Positions 41,543-51,027 of a DNA stretch of 64,000 bases are shown one piece after another. Source of the stretch: Humibacter sp. RRB41 (GTDB lineage: Bacteria > Actinomycetota > Actinomycetes > Actinomycetales > Microbacteriaceae); NCBI RefSeq assembly GCF_022761015.1, contig NZ_JAKWJQ010000005.1:124001-188000 (forward strand). The letters are read 5' to 3'. Position 1 is the stretch's first letter, and every line of letters begins with the position of its first letter. Under the pieces are notes generated by a model. It made no database searches and was not told the DNA's origin. It was given only the letters and a program-made list of their open reading frames with translations. A program made the translations under genes and the position numbers.

Positions 41543-43618
41543 ATGACGAGAATGGCACAACGGGCCGATCCATCGACCTCGGCGGGATTCAGGGCACTGT
41601 GCGACGACCTCGGCCTCTGCTTCGGCGGCGACTACAACCCCGAGCAGTGGCCGCGTTCGGTCTGGAATGACGATGTCGAGCTCATGGTGCGGGCGGGCGT
41701 CAACCTGGTGACGGTCGGCGTCTTCAGTTGGGCCGCCATAGAGCCGTCCCCCGGGGAGCGCGCCTTCGGCTGGCTCGACGACGTGCTCGACCTGTTGCAC
41801 CGAAACGGCATCGCTGTCGACCTCGCCACTCCGACAGCGTCACCGCCCCCGTGGCTGGGACATCTGCATCCCGAGACGCTCCCGGTCGACGCCGACGGCG
41901 TGAGGCTGGTGGCAGGTTCGCGCAATCAGTTCTCGCCGGCATCCGCCGTCTATCGCTCGCACGCGCTCGCCATCGCACGGGATCTCGCCGAGCGTTATGC
42001 AGACCACCCGGCCGTGCGCATGTGGCACGTCGGCAACGAATACGGGCAGCTCGACCACGGCGACGAGGCTGCACGGGAGTTCCGCGGCTGGTTGAAACGT
42101 CGCTACGGCACGATCGAGCGGCTCAATGACGTGTGGGGGACGACCGTGTGGTCGCAGGCCTACCGGTCGTTCGATGAGATCCTTCCCCCGCGTCGCACGC
42201 CCTACCTGGTGAACCCTGCGCAGTCGCTCGACTTCCGCCGCTACACATCCGACCAGCTCCTGCTCTGCTACACCGAGCAGCGCGATGCGATCCGGGCGAC
42301 GGGGGCTCGGCAGCCGATCACCACCAACTTCATGGGATTCTTTCCGCACGTCGACTACTGGTCGTGGTCCGACGAGGTGGATGTCGTCGCTGACGACGAG
42401 TATCCCGATCCGGCCTCCGAGCACGCGGCCGCCGACATCGCCCTTGTGCAGGATCTGATGCGCTCACTCGGGCACGGCCGACCGTGGATGCTGATGGAAC
42501 AGACGATCGGCGCCGTCTCGTGGCGCGAGCACAACCTGCCGAAGACGTCTGGCGCGGCCCGGCTGGGGGTGCTCCAGGCCGTCGCCCATGGCGCGGATGG
42601 CGTCGCCTTCTTCCAGTGGCGACAGTCGCACAGTGGTGCGGAGCGATTCCACTCGGCGATGGTCCCGCACGCGGGCGCGGACACCGAGGTGTTCCGCGGC
42701 GTCGAGAGGCTCGGCGCGGACCTGCGGCGGCTGAAGCCCGTCGTGGGCCACAGTGTCGAGGCATCCGTCGGCATCCTCTTCGGCTGGCCGTCGTGGTGGG
42801 CAGGCGAGGAGCCCGCGCGACCGACCGGGCGACTCCGCACCCTCGAACAGGTTCAACGCTGGTACCGCGAGCTGTGGCGACGTGGCGTGGCCGCCGACGT
42901 CGTTCGGCCGGGCGCCGAGCTCGACGTCTATCGCGTCGTGCTCGTCCCGCACAGCTACCTGATCGAGCCGGATACCGCGGCCGCCCTGCACCGCGCCGTC
43001 GCCGCGGGTACCCGCGTGGTGATCGGTCCCTTCAGCGGAGTCGCCGACCGGAACGGCCGCATCCTGCAGGGCCGATCGCCCGTGCTGCTGCACGAGCTGA
43101 TCGGCGCCAGTGGTGAGGAGTGGACGGCTCTGCCGGAGGGTCCGACACTCCTGCAGGTAGACGAGGCGTGGGATGTCGGGGCCCCCGTCGCCGCTACTGC
43201 GAGCGTCTTCGCCGAGCGGCTTCGTTCCGACGGTGCAGAGGTGCTGGCGATGTTCGGTGACGGCGCTCTTGCCGGGCATCCGGCGGTCACGCGTCATCGG
43301 TTCGCCGGCGGTCGCGTCTGGTACCTGGGTGCGATCGTGTCGGACGCTCTGCTGTCGGCCGTGATCGACGACGCGTTGCAGGATGCCGGCGTCGAGAACG
43401 CGCTCGGCGAGGCGGTGCTGCCCGGTCGGCCGCTGCCCGTCGGGCTCGAGGCGGTACGACGCGGATCGGCGCTCTTTCTGCTCAACCACGGTTCGGAGGC
43501 GGCGCAGGTCACGCTCCCCGCGACGATGCACGACCTCCTGACCAATTCTGAAGTCGGCCGAGCCGTGGCAGTACAGCCCGGCGCGGCGATGGTGCTGATC
43601 GAAGGGCTCACTCAGTGA
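41543..43618 (+). CDS. GH42 beta-galactosidase
   Basis: A 691-residue intracellular enzyme. GH42 signatures are clear: LCFGGDYNPEQWPRSVWNDD near the start, the acid/base Glu in WHVGNEYGQLDHG (residue 166) and the nucleophile Glu in LMEQTIGAVSWREHN (residue 319). The trimerisation and C-terminal beta domains follow (VGILFGWPSWWAGEEPARPT). The start is uncertain: ATG 41543 or ATG 41552 are plausible, while a TTG at 41513 coincides with the operator and is unlikely. The stop overlaps the GH31 start (GTGA). It would remove beta-galactose from xyloglucan side chains after GH95 removes fucose. Confidence 0.93.
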   Translation: MTRMAQRADPSTSAGFRALCDDLGLCFGGDYNPEQWPRSVWNDDVELMVRAGVNLVTVGVFSWAAIEPSPGERAFGWLDDVLDLLHRNGIAVDLATPTASPPPWLGHLHPETLPVDADGVRLVAGSRNQFSPASAVYRSHALAIARDLAERYADHPAVRMWHVGNEYGQLDHGDEAAREFRGWLKRRYGTIERLNDVWGTTVWSQAYRSFDEILPPRRTPYLVNPAQSLDFRRYTSDQLLLCYTEQRDAIRATGARQPITTNFMGFFPHVDYWSWSDEVDVVADDEYPDPASEHAAADIALVQDLMRSLGHGRPWMLMEQTIGAVSWREHNLPKTSGAARLGVLQAVAHGADGVAFFQWRQSHSGAERFHSAMVPHAGADTEVFRGVERLGADLRRLKPVVGHSVEASVGILFGWPSWWAGEEPARPTGRLRTLEQVQRWYRELWRRGVAADVVRPGAELDVYRVVLVPHSYLIEPDTAAALHRAVAAGTRVVIGPFSGVADRNGRILQGRSPVLLHELIGASGEEWTALPEGPTLLQVDEAWDVGAPVAATASVFAERLRSDGAEVLAMFGDGALAGHPAVTRHRFAGGRVWYLGAIVSDALLSAVIDDALQDAGVENALGEAVLPGRPLPVGLEAVRRGSALFLLNHGSEAAQVTLPATMHDLLTNSEVGRAVAVQPGAAMVLIEGLTQ

Positions 43619-45927
43619 AATTCACCGATGGATACTGGCTCACCAGGCCGGGTCTCACTCCGTTGTACGCCGTCGAGGTCGATGACCTCCGCGGGGACGA
43701 CGATGCGGGGACCCTGTCGGTGTATGCCCCGACGGCCGCCGTGCGGCATAGGGGCGACACCCTCAACCTGGCGATGCTGACACTGAGGTTCTCCGCTCCG
43801 CGCGAAGGGGTCATCAAGGTGCACGTGGAGCGCCATGCCGGCGCCGCGCAGCACGGTCCGGATTTCGTGAAGCTCGTCGATGCATCCTTCTCTCCGACGA
43901 TCACGGTCGACGACGACGGCGGAGTCTTCCAGTCCGGCGAGTTGCGGGCGCGCGTCTCACGCAGTGGTCCGTGGCACCTCGACTTCGAGCTCGGTGACAC
44001 GGTGCTGACCAGCTCCCTTCCGCGTTCGGTCGGCCACATCACCGGCGCCGACGGAACGTGGGTGCACCAGCAGCTGTCGATCGAGCCCGGCGAGCGCATC
44101 TACGGTCTCGGCGAGCGTTTCGGCGCCTTCGTGAAGAACGGGCAGGTGGTCGACACCTGGAACGCCGACGGCGGAACCTCGAGCGAGCAGGCCTACAAGA
44201 ACATTCCGTTCTATCTCTCCAGCCGCGGTTACGGCGTCTTCGTCGACGACCCGGCGAACGTGTCGTTCGAGGTGGGCAGCGAGGTCAATTCGCGGATGCA
44301 GTTCTCTGTCGAGGGAGAGTCGCTCGACTACTACGTGATCGCCGGGCCGACGCCGAAGGACGTGCTGCGGCGCTACACAGCACTCACGGGACGACCGGCG
44401 GAGGTTCCTGCCTGGTCGTTCGGACTGTGGCTGACCACGTCGTTCACGGCGAGTTACGACGAGCAGACGGTGAACGCCTTCGTGGACGGCATGGCGGAGC
44501 GCGACATCCCGCTGAGCGTCTTCCACTACGACTGCTTCTGGATGCGCGAGTTCCAGTGGACCGACTTCGAGTGGGACGCCCGCTACTTCCCGGACCCGGA
44601 GGGCCAGCTCGCACGCCTGCACGAGAAGGACCTGCACGTCTCCGCCTGGATCAACCCGTACATCGCTCAACGGTCGGCGTTGTTCGCCGAGGCCGCAGAA
44701 GCGGGCTATCTGCTCAAGCGCACCGACGGCAGCATCTGGCAATGGGACCTGTGGCAGGCGGGCATGGGCCTGGTCGACTTCACCAATCCCGCAGCGAGCC
44801 AGTGGTACATCCGCAAGCTCGAGACTCTGATGGACCAGGGCATCGACGCGTTCAAGACGGACTTCGGGGAGCGCATCCCGGTCGACGATGTGGTGTGGTT
44901 CGACGGCTCCGATCCGCGCCGCATGCACAACTACTACGCGAAGCTCTACAACGGCGCCGTCTTCCACGCACTCGAGAAGCGGCGAGGCAAGGGAGACGCG
45001 ATCGTGTTCGCGCGATCGGCGACCGCCGGATGCCAGCAGTACCCGGTGCACTGGGGCGGCGACTCCGACTCCTCGTTCGCGTCGATGGCGGAATCGTTGC
45101 GAGGCGGCCTGTCTCTCGCGATGTCGGGCTTCGGCTATTGGAGCCACGACATCGGAGGGTTCGAGGGCACGCCCGACCCCGGTCTCTTCAAGCGATGGCT
45201 CGCGTTCGGACTGCTGAGCTCGCACTCCCGACTGCACGGCTCCGACTCGGTGCGTGTGCCGTGGGCGTTCGACGAGGAGTCGGTGGTGATCGCCAGGGAG
45301 TTCACGAAGCTCAAGATGAGGCTGATGCCCTATCTCGCGCATTCCGCGAGTCAGGCGAGCACCGAAGGCACACCGATGATGCGGCCGATGGTGCTCGAGT
45401 TCCCCGACGATCGTGGCGGCTACGACGCCGACTGCCAGTACATGCTCGGTGACGCCCTGCTGGTGGCGCCGATCTTCACGGCGGACGGATCGGTGCAGTA
45501 CTACCTGCCCGAGGGCAGATGGACTTCGCTGTTGGATGCCTCGGTGCAAGACGGATACCGCTGGGTCGCCGAGTCGCACGGCTATCACTCGCTGCCGTTG
45601 CGGGTGCGACCCGGCACGGTGCTGCCACTGGGTGCCGTCGACGACCGCCCCGACTACGACTGGGCGAACGGCGTGACGCTGCATTGCTTCGAGCTCGCAG
45701 ACGGTTTCGATGCAGTGACGGTCGTGCCGGGACTTGACGGCGGACCCGAGACGACGTTCCGTGTACGGCGCGATGGCGACGTGATCACCGCCGTCAGCGA
45801 GAACGCGCATGCCCCATGGGCGCTGCAGGCCGGTGACGCGATCGCGCGGGCCGACGGCGTCGGTGAGATCAGCGTGACGGTGTCCGGCCCGGGCGGCACG
45901 GGGATCAGGGCGGGAGGGGAGCGATGA
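43615..45927 (+). CDS. yicI: GH31 alpha-xylosidase (YicI type)
   Basis: A 770-residue enzyme, the usual length for YicI-type alpha-xylosidases, which release xylose from the non-reducing end of isoprimeverose-type oligosaccharides. The catalytic domain matches closely: FHYDCFWMREFQWTDFEWD, FKTDFGERIPVDDV with the nucleophile Asp at residue 416, and TAGCQQYPVHWGGDSDSSFA with the acid/base Asp at residue 483. GTG start at 43615 overlaps the GH42 stop and its own stop overlaps the GH3 start. No signal peptide. The released xylose would go to the xylA and xylB products at 30063-33011. Confidence 0.95.
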   Translation: MKFTDGYWLTRPGLTPLYAVEVDDLRGDDDAGTLSVYAPTAAVRHRGDTLNLAMLTLRFSAPREGVIKVHVERHAGAAQHGPDFVKLVDASFSPTITVDDDGGVFQSGELRARVSRSGPWHLDFELGDTVLTSSLPRSVGHITGADGTWVHQQLSIEPGERIYGLGERFGAFVKNGQVVDTWNADGGTSSEQAYKNIPFYLSSRGYGVFVDDPANVSFEVGSEVNSRMQFSVEGESLDYYVIAGPTPKDVLRRYTALTGRPAEVPAWSFGLWLTTSFTASYDEQTVNAFVDGMAERDIPLSVFHYDCFWMREFQWTDFEWDARYFPDPEGQLARLHEKDLHVSAWINPYIAQRSALFAEAAEAGYLLKRTDGSIWQWDLWQAGMGLVDFTNPAASQWYIRKLETLMDQGIDAFKTDFGERIPVDDVVWFDGSDPRRMHNYYAKLYNGAVFHALEKRRGKGDAIVFARSATAGCQQYPVHWGGDSDSSFASMAESLRGGLSLAMSGFGYWSHDIGGFEGTPDPGLFKRWLAFGLLSSHSRLHGSDSVRVPWAFDEESVVIAREFTKLKMRLMPYLAHSASQASTEGTPMMRPMVLEFPDDRGGYDADCQYMLGDALLVAPIFTADGSVQYYLPEGRWTSLLDASVQDGYRWVAESHGYHSLPLRVRPGTVLPLGAVDDRPDYDWANGVTLHCFELADGFDAVTVVPGLDGGPETTFRVRRDGDVITAVSENAHAPWALQAGDAIARADGVGEISVTVSGPGGTGIRAGGER

Positions 45928-48440
45928 CGCAGCATGACGGGGTGTTCCGCCGCACCGATGTGCCGACGCGCGAGCGCGCCCGCGACCTGCTGCAGCGGCT
46001 CACCCGCGACGAGCGCATCGCGATGCTGCACCAGTGGGCGCCGGCGATCGAGCGCTTGGGCGTCCGCGCCTTCCGCACCGGAAGTGAGGCGCTGCACGGC
46101 GTCGCGTGGCTCGGAACGGCGACCACGTTTCCTCAGCCCGTCGGCCTCGCGACGACCTGGGATGCCGACCTGCTGCGCGCTGTCGGCGAGGTCACGTCCA
46201 TCGAGGTGCGGGCCAAACGCGCCTCCGACGGCGTCGTCGGCCTGAACGTGTGGGCTCCTGCGGTCAACACTCTGCGCCATCCCGCGTGGGGTCGCAACGA
46301 AGAGGGGTACTCGGAGGATCCGCACCTGACGGCCCATCTGGCAGGCGCCTACTCGAGTGGGCTGCGCGGTGATCACGAGCGAGTCTGGCGCACCGTGCCG
46401 ACGCTCAAGCACTTCCTCGCCTACAACAACGAGACGGACCGGTCGACGACCTCGTCGAACATGTCGCTCCGCACACTGCATGAGGAAGAGCTGCCCGCCT
46501 TCCGCGGCGCACTGGAAGCGGGCGTCGCAGGCGCGATCATGCTCGCCTACAACCGTGTGAACGGCATCCCCGCGCACACGCAGCCCGAGCTCGTCGCTGA
46601 GGTGCGGTCATGGTCCGACCGGTCGATCGCCGTGATGTCGGATGCCGGTGCACCCACCCTGCTCGTGACGGTGCAGCGTGCTCAGGCCGACCACGTGTCC
46701 GCCACCGCGGCGCTGGTGCGCTCCGGAGTGGACTCGTTCACCGACGACGACGCGAACGCCGCACCCACGATCGGCTATCTCAACGATGCGCTCGCCGCAG
46801 GGCACCTGACGATCGACGACATCGACCTGGCCGTGCTGCACCTGCTCGAGTTGAGGGTGCGAACGGGGGAATTCGACGGCGACGACGATCCCTATGCGGC
46901 GATCACGGCGGACGACCTCGATCTGCCGGCATCGCGCGAACTCGCCCGTGAGGTCGTCGCAAACTCGCTCGTCGTGCTCCGCAACGACGACGCTGTGCTG
47001 CCGCTGGCCGAACCGAGCTCGATCTGCGTCATCGGCCCTCTGGCCGACGCGGTTCTGATGGACTGGTATTCGGGCACGCCGTCCTATGAGATCGGGCTGG
47101 CGACCGGGCTGGCGGAACGCTACCAGGGGGCACGGGTCGAGGTGGTCACCGGGGCCGACACGATCGCGCTGCGGTCGACGTCCAGCGGATGCTACGTGGC
47201 GGTTTCGCCCGACGGGTCGAGGGTCGTCGCCGACGCCGAGACTTTCGGCGACCACACCCTGTTCGATGTGACGGACTGGGGCGACGGCATCCTCACGCTC
47301 CGCTCGCACTCCAGCGGACGACTGCTCACGGGGGCGCACTACCCGATGCGTGCGGACGCCGACCGCGTCGGCGAATGGGTAGTGCAGGAGAGCTTCCGTC
47401 GCCACGCGCACGAGGATGGCTCGTGGTCGCTGTTCCATCTCGGTACCGGGCGCTGGGTGCGGGTGCTCCGCGACTCCGGACTGCTCGTCGCCGAGGCCGT
47501 GACGGTGGACGACGCCGAGCGGTTCACGGCTCGCATCGTGGTGGCCGGACAGGCCGCTGCGGCCGAGGCAGCGGCATCCGCCGACGTCGTCTTCGTGGCG
47601 GTGGGGAACGAGCCGCACCTCGCCGGCCGGGAGACGCAGGATCGCCGGAGTCTCATGCTGCCGGAGTCCCAGGCCGAGCTCTATCGCACGGCGCGCGCTG
47701 CGAACCCGAAGACGGTGCTCACGATCATCTCGAGCTACCCGTACGTGCTTCCGGACGGCGTGCGCGACGCCCCCACCGTCGTGTGGTCCAGCCATGCCGG
47801 GCAGGAACTCGGTCACGGCGTCGTCGACGTGCTCAGTGGCGACCGCGAACCGCGCGGCCGCCTCACCCAGTCCTGGCCGGCGCGCGCCGAGCAGGCCGGC
47901 GACCTGTTCGACTACGACACGACAAGGCAGCGGGCGACCTATCGTCACCAGCCCGAACCGTACGCGTTCGCCCTCGGCCACGGCTGCACGTACTCTCCCG
48001 TCACCTACGAGGCGGTCGGCCTCGTCGAGCACAGCATCGTCGCCCCTGCGCCCACCCATCGGCACACCTCGTTCGAACCTGCGCGCGAAGCTGCAATGGT
48101 GCGAGCGATCGTCGGGGTGCGAAACAGGGGAGACCGTGCGGCGGAAGAACTGGTGCAGCTGTACGTGCTTCCCCCTGCGGATCTTCCGATCGCCGCGCCG
48201 TTGCGACTACTCGTCGCCTACAGGCGGCTGCACCTCGCCCCCGGCGAGTACCGCACGGTGGAGCTCGACTTCGAGCCCGGGCGGCTGGCCGTGTGGGACG
48301 AGTCGATCCGGCTGCAGAATGCGCCAAAGGACTGGCTGCATGCCGGTGCCCTCCGCGTGCAACCGGGGGCGTATCGCATCGCGTCCGGCCCGTCCGCCGA
48401 TGAGCTTCGTGTCGAGGATGTCTTGACCGTGCGCCCTTAG
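45924..48440 (+). CDS. GH3 beta-glucosidase-type enzyme with inserted beta-trefoil-like domain
   Basis: An 838-residue GH3 enzyme without a signal peptide. The barrel domain shows GLNVWAPAVNTLRHPAWGRN, EGYSEDPHL, TLKHFLAYNNETDR and AIMLAYNRVNG; the nucleophile is Asp240 in VMSDAGAP. The second domain (NSLVVLRNDDAVLPLAE) is interrupted at about residues 410-530 by a segment that reads like a fascin/beta-trefoil domain: IALRSTSSGCYVAVSPDGSR, TLRSHSSGRLLTG, SLFHLGTGRWVRV. The domain then resumes with ADVVFVAVGNEPHLAGRETQ, and a fibronectin-like end follows. The insert may bind sugar or shape the active site. Starting in an ATGA overlap with GH31, it probably cleaves the beta-glucan backbone of the trimmed oligosaccharide. 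Confidence 0.9.
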   Translation: MTQHDGVFRRTDVPTRERARDLLQRLTRDERIAMLHQWAPAIERLGVRAFRTGSEALHGVAWLGTATTFPQPVGLATTWDADLLRAVGEVTSIEVRAKRASDGVVGLNVWAPAVNTLRHPAWGRNEEGYSEDPHLTAHLAGAYSSGLRGDHERVWRTVPTLKHFLAYNNETDRSTTSSNMSLRTLHEEELPAFRGALEAGVAGAIMLAYNRVNGIPAHTQPELVAEVRSWSDRSIAVMSDAGAPTLLVTVQRAQADHVSATAALVRSGVDSFTDDDANAAPTIGYLNDALAAGHLTIDDIDLAVLHLLELRVRTGEFDGDDDPYAAITADDLDLPASRELAREVVANSLVVLRNDDAVLPLAEPSSICVIGPLADAVLMDWYSGTPSYEIGLATGLAERYQGARVEVVTGADTIALRSTSSGCYVAVSPDGSRVVADAETFGDHTLFDVTDWGDGILTLRSHSSGRLLTGAHYPMRADADRVGEWVVQESFRRHAHEDGSWSLFHLGTGRWVRVLRDSGLLVAEAVTVDDAERFTARIVVAGQAAAAEAAASADVVFVAVGNEPHLAGRETQDRRSLMLPESQAELYRTARAANPKTVLTIISSYPYVLPDGVRDAPTVVWSSHAGQELGHGVVDVLSGDREPRGRLTQSWPARAEQAGDLFDYDTTRQRATYRHQPEPYAFALGHGCTYSPVTYEAVGLVEHSIVAPAPTHRHTSFEPAREAAMVRAIVGVRNRGDRAAEELVQLYVLPPADLPIAAPLRLLVAYRRLHLAPGEYRTVELDFEPGRLAVWDESIRLQNAPKDWLHAGALRVQPGAYRIASGPSADELRVEDVLTVRP

Positions 48441-48452
48441 GCCGTCACCCCG

Positions 48453-49496
48453 TCACCCCGTCGCGACGTCGAGTTCGGGTCGTCGCGACGGAGCCGGGCC
48501 GATCGAGGCTCCTCCGTGCAGGGTGCACGCGATGAGCACCTGCGTCGCGGGGCCGTCCCGTCCCTCGAGGCGCGCGATCAACGCTTCGGCCGCGCGTCGT
48601 CCGAGCTCGTGCCCAGGGGCGTCGTAGGTGCTGAGGGGCGGATCCATCAGATCGCCGATCGCCGTCGATGAGGCGATCGCGGCGATCGAGATGTCCCTCG
48701 GTATCTCGAGACCCCTGTGCCTGAGCCTGCCCATCAGGGCATAGCTCGCCTCGTCATGCATGGAGATGATCGCGGTGGTCTGCGGTGCCTCGCGCAGCAG
48801 ATCATCGGTGAGGGAGGAGATCGCTGTGGCTTCGTGCGGAACGCGAAAGACGCTGCCGTGCAGTCCGCGTTCGGCGAGCACCGCGCGGAACGTCGCCTCG
48901 GTGCGGATCGGAGGGCTGTAGCGCGCCAACGGAGTGCCGTCGAGGTCTTCGATGACGAGGCTGAAGTTCCGATGCCCGAGCCCGGCAAGGTCGTCGATCG
49001 CCAGCTCGGTCGTGCGCTCGAAGTCGATGTCGACGTAGTCGATGCCCGCAAGGTCGCCGGTGCGTCCGATCAGCGCGAACGGAGCATCCGCCTGTTGCAG
49101 GTGAGTGACCCGCTCGTCCTCGAACTGCACCTCCATCAGCAGCACGCCATCGGCGAAACCGGCCTGGATCAGCGACGTGATCTCGGTCGTGACGTTGTCA
49201 CTGTGGATCGGCCAGAGCACGAGGCTGTAGCCGTGCTCCTCGGCCGCCGTCGCCGCAGCGTCGACGAACGCGTGGTGGTTGCGGTGGTCGAGCAGGGGGT
49301 AGATCAACGCGAGCACGCGCGACTTGCGACTCGCGAGCGCCCTCGCCATCGTGTTGCGCCGGTAACCGAGCTCGTCGATGGCACTCAACACGCGTTCCCT
49401 GGTCTCGGGAGCGACCGGCTTCGTGTTGTTCACGACGAACGACACGGTCGAGATCGAAACCTTGGCGCGGTCCGCCACTTGCTGCATCGTGACCAC
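48453..49496 (-). CDS. LacI-family transcriptional regulator
   Basis: A 347-residue repressor. HTH: VTMQQVADRAKVSISTVSFV then NNTKPVAPETRERVLSAIDE and RNTMARALASRKSRVLALIY. The ligand domain includes HSDNVTTEITSLIQAGFADG and the late motif DISIAAIASSTAIGDLMDPP. I prefer GTG 49496, which has GAGAGG eight bases upstream and sits directly before the conserved VTMQQ; an in-frame ATG at 49544 lacks a ribosome site and would add a nonconserved tail. It is divergent from the system D operon, and two copies of GGTAAAGCGCTTGAC in inverted orientation lie between them, its probable operators. Confidence 0.92.
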   Translation of the reverse strand: MVTMQQVADRAKVSISTVSFVVNNTKPVAPETRERVLSAIDELGYRRNTMARALASRKSRVLALIYPLLDHRNHHAFVDAAATAAEEHGYSLVLWPIHSDNVTTEITSLIQAGFADGVLLMEVQFEDERVTHLQQADAPFALIGRTGDLAGIDYVDIDFERTTELAIDDLAGLGHRNFSLVIEDLDGTPLARYSPPIRTEATFRAVLAERGLHGSVFRVPHEATAISSLTDDLLREAPQTTAIISMHDEASYALMGRLRHRGLEIPRDISIAAIASSTAIGDLMDPPLSTYDAPGHELGRRAAEALIARLEGRDGPATQVLIACTLHGGASIGPAPSRRPELDVATG

Positions 49497-49553
49497 GATC
49501 GGTGCCTCTCTGGCTTGGGTTGGGGTAAGTATCGCACCCGACATCACGATTTC

Positions 49554-49670
49554 GGTAAAGCGCTTGACTTTTTGTTCGGAGCGCGCACAGAATGCCAATC
49601 AAGCACTTGCCGGAGTTTCAGTGAAGACCTCCCGGTCTTATTTTTTCCGCCTCCGGTCAAGCGCTTTACC
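49554..49670. promoter_or_regulatory. Paired LacI-type operators and promoter of system D
   Basis: GGTAAAGCGCTTGAC occurs at 49554-49568, and as its exact reverse complement at 49656-49670. Both have the AAGCGCTT core; they are about 102 bp apart, roughly ten helical turns, which would suit looping by a LacI tetramer or two dimers. TTGACT (49564-49569), part of the first site, and CAGAAT (49588-49593) with 18 bp between form a candidate promoter for the rightward operon. A T-run (TTATTTTTTCC) lies between the sites. Confidence 0.75.
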
Positions 49671-49723
49671 TTGCTGTCTTTCGACGGCGATCACCTTCTG
49701 AGAAGAAGCAAAGGAGCTCATTC

Positions 49724-50962
49724 GTGAAGAAGTCACGCATCATCGCGGCGGTCGCCGGGGTGGCAGCCATATCGCTGTCACTGGCCGCCTGTTCCTCCGG
49801 CTCGAACGGCTCGAGCACCTCGGGTGCGAAGCAGACGCTGACCGTCGAGGACTACTACACCGCCAACCCGAGCATGAGCGGGTACAACACCATCTACAAG
49901 CAGTGCGGCACCGAGATCGGGGCCAAGGTCAACACCGTGCACATCGCAGGCGCTTCGCTGATCTCCAAGGTGCTGCAGCAGGCATCCTCGAAGACGCTGC
50001 CTGACGTGCTCATGCTCGACAATCCGGACGTGCAGCAGATCGCAGCGACCGGAGCGCTCGCCCCGCTGAAGAACTTCGGAGTGAGCGCGCCGTCTGGTGA
50101 CGTGCCTTCCGTCGTCAAGGCCGGCACGTACAAGGGGCAGCTGTACGGCCTGGCTCCTGTGATCAACTCGATCGCGCTGTACTACAACGTCGACATGCTC
50201 AAGGCTGCCGGCGTCACCCCGCCCAAGACCTGGGATGAGCTGAAGGCCGCTGCGGTCAAGCTGACCGACTCGAGCAAGGGCGTCTACGGCTTCGCCATGA
50301 GCAACATCAACACCTACGAGGGCACCTGGCAGTTCCTTCCGTTCTTCTGGACGAACGGCGGCAACGAGAAGGACATCTCAACGGCGAAGGCCGCTCAGGC
50401 GCTCCAGTTCGACGTCGACCTGCAGAACGACGGTTCGATGTCGAAGAGCTCCGTGAACTGGAGCCAGCAGGATGTCAACAACCAGTTCGTGGCAGGCAAG
50501 GCGGCCATGATGATCAACGGCCCGTGGCAGCTGCCGGTTCTGACGACGACGAAGGGCCTGAACTTCGCCAGCGTGCCGATCCCCGTGCGCACCAGCTCGC
50601 AGAAGGTCGTCTCCCCGTTGGGTGGAGAGACGTTCAACGTGCCGCAGACCGGTGACAAGACCAAGATGGCGCTGTCCGCCAAGTTCGTCGAGTGCCTGAA
50701 CAAGCCGGCCACGCAGCTGAAGATCGCGAAGATCTCCGGCAACGTGCCCGCCGACCAGGCGTCGGCAGCGACGTGGGTGAAGACGCACCCCGACGTGGCG
50801 GCGTTCGTCGAGACGGTGAAGACCGCTCGCGCTCGCACCGCGGAGCTCGGATCGAAGTGGCCCACCGCGGCGACAGCCATCTACACCGCTGTGCAGCTGG
50901 CGTTGACGGGCAAAGCGACGCCCACCGCAGCGCTGCAGCAGGCGCAGTCGCAGAACAAGTAG
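49724..50962 (+). CDS. Sugar ABC transporter substrate-binding lipoprotein (system D)
   Basis: A 412-residue binding protein. The signal peptide (KKSRIIAAVAGVAAISLSLA) ends in the lipobox LAAC with Cys23. The mature part starts after a Ser/Gly linker with QTLTVEDYYTANPSMSGYNT and contains GLAPVINSIALYYNVDMLKA, typical of COG1653. GTG start 49724 follows AAGGAG. It is first in a six-gene operon with two permeases, ThuA, a Gfo/Idh/MocA protein and GH127, so its ligand is likely an arabinofuranose-containing oligosaccharide. A perfect hairpin follows the gene. Confidence 0.93.
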   Translation: MKKSRIIAAVAGVAAISLSLAACSSGSNGSSTSGAKQTLTVEDYYTANPSMSGYNTIYKQCGTEIGAKVNTVHIAGASLISKVLQQASSKTLPDVLMLDNPDVQQIAATGALAPLKNFGVSAPSGDVPSVVKAGTYKGQLYGLAPVINSIALYYNVDMLKAAGVTPPKTWDELKAAAVKLTDSSKGVYGFAMSNINTYEGTWQFLPFFWTNGGNEKDISTAKAAQALQFDVDLQNDGSMSKSSVNWSQQDVNNQFVAGKAAMMINGPWQLPVLTTTKGLNFASVPIPVRTSSQKVVSPLGGETFNVPQTGDKTKMALSAKFVECLNKPATQLKIAKISGNVPADQASAATWVKTHPDVAAFVETVKTARARTAELGSKWPTAATAIYTAVQLALTGKATPTAALQQAQSQNK

Positions 50963-50968
50963 GCCGGT

Positions 50969-51003
50969 GCCGGGCGGGCTGATCCCTTCCGAGCCCGCCC
51001 GGC
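50969..51003 (+). terminator. Stem-loop between binding protein and permease (system D)
   Basis: GCCGGGCGGGCT (50969-50980) and AGCCCGCCCGGC (50992-51003) pair perfectly over 12 bases with an 11-nt loop. It begins six bases after the binding-protein stop and ends 24 bases before the permease ATG. No T-run. It is expected to reduce read-through or protect the upstream message. Confidence 0.75.
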
Positions 51004-51027
51004 ATCCGAATCGCAAAGGAGCGTGAG

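Noticed and set aside
43957-45810. 617-codon antisense frame over the GH31 gene
   Set aside because: Composition is Arg/His/Val-rich without domain signatures; the GH31 catalytic residues on the + strand are intact.
46608-48065. 485-codon antisense frame over the GH3 gene
   Set aside because: Same reasoning: shadow of a real high-GC gene, with no recognisable motif or start signal.
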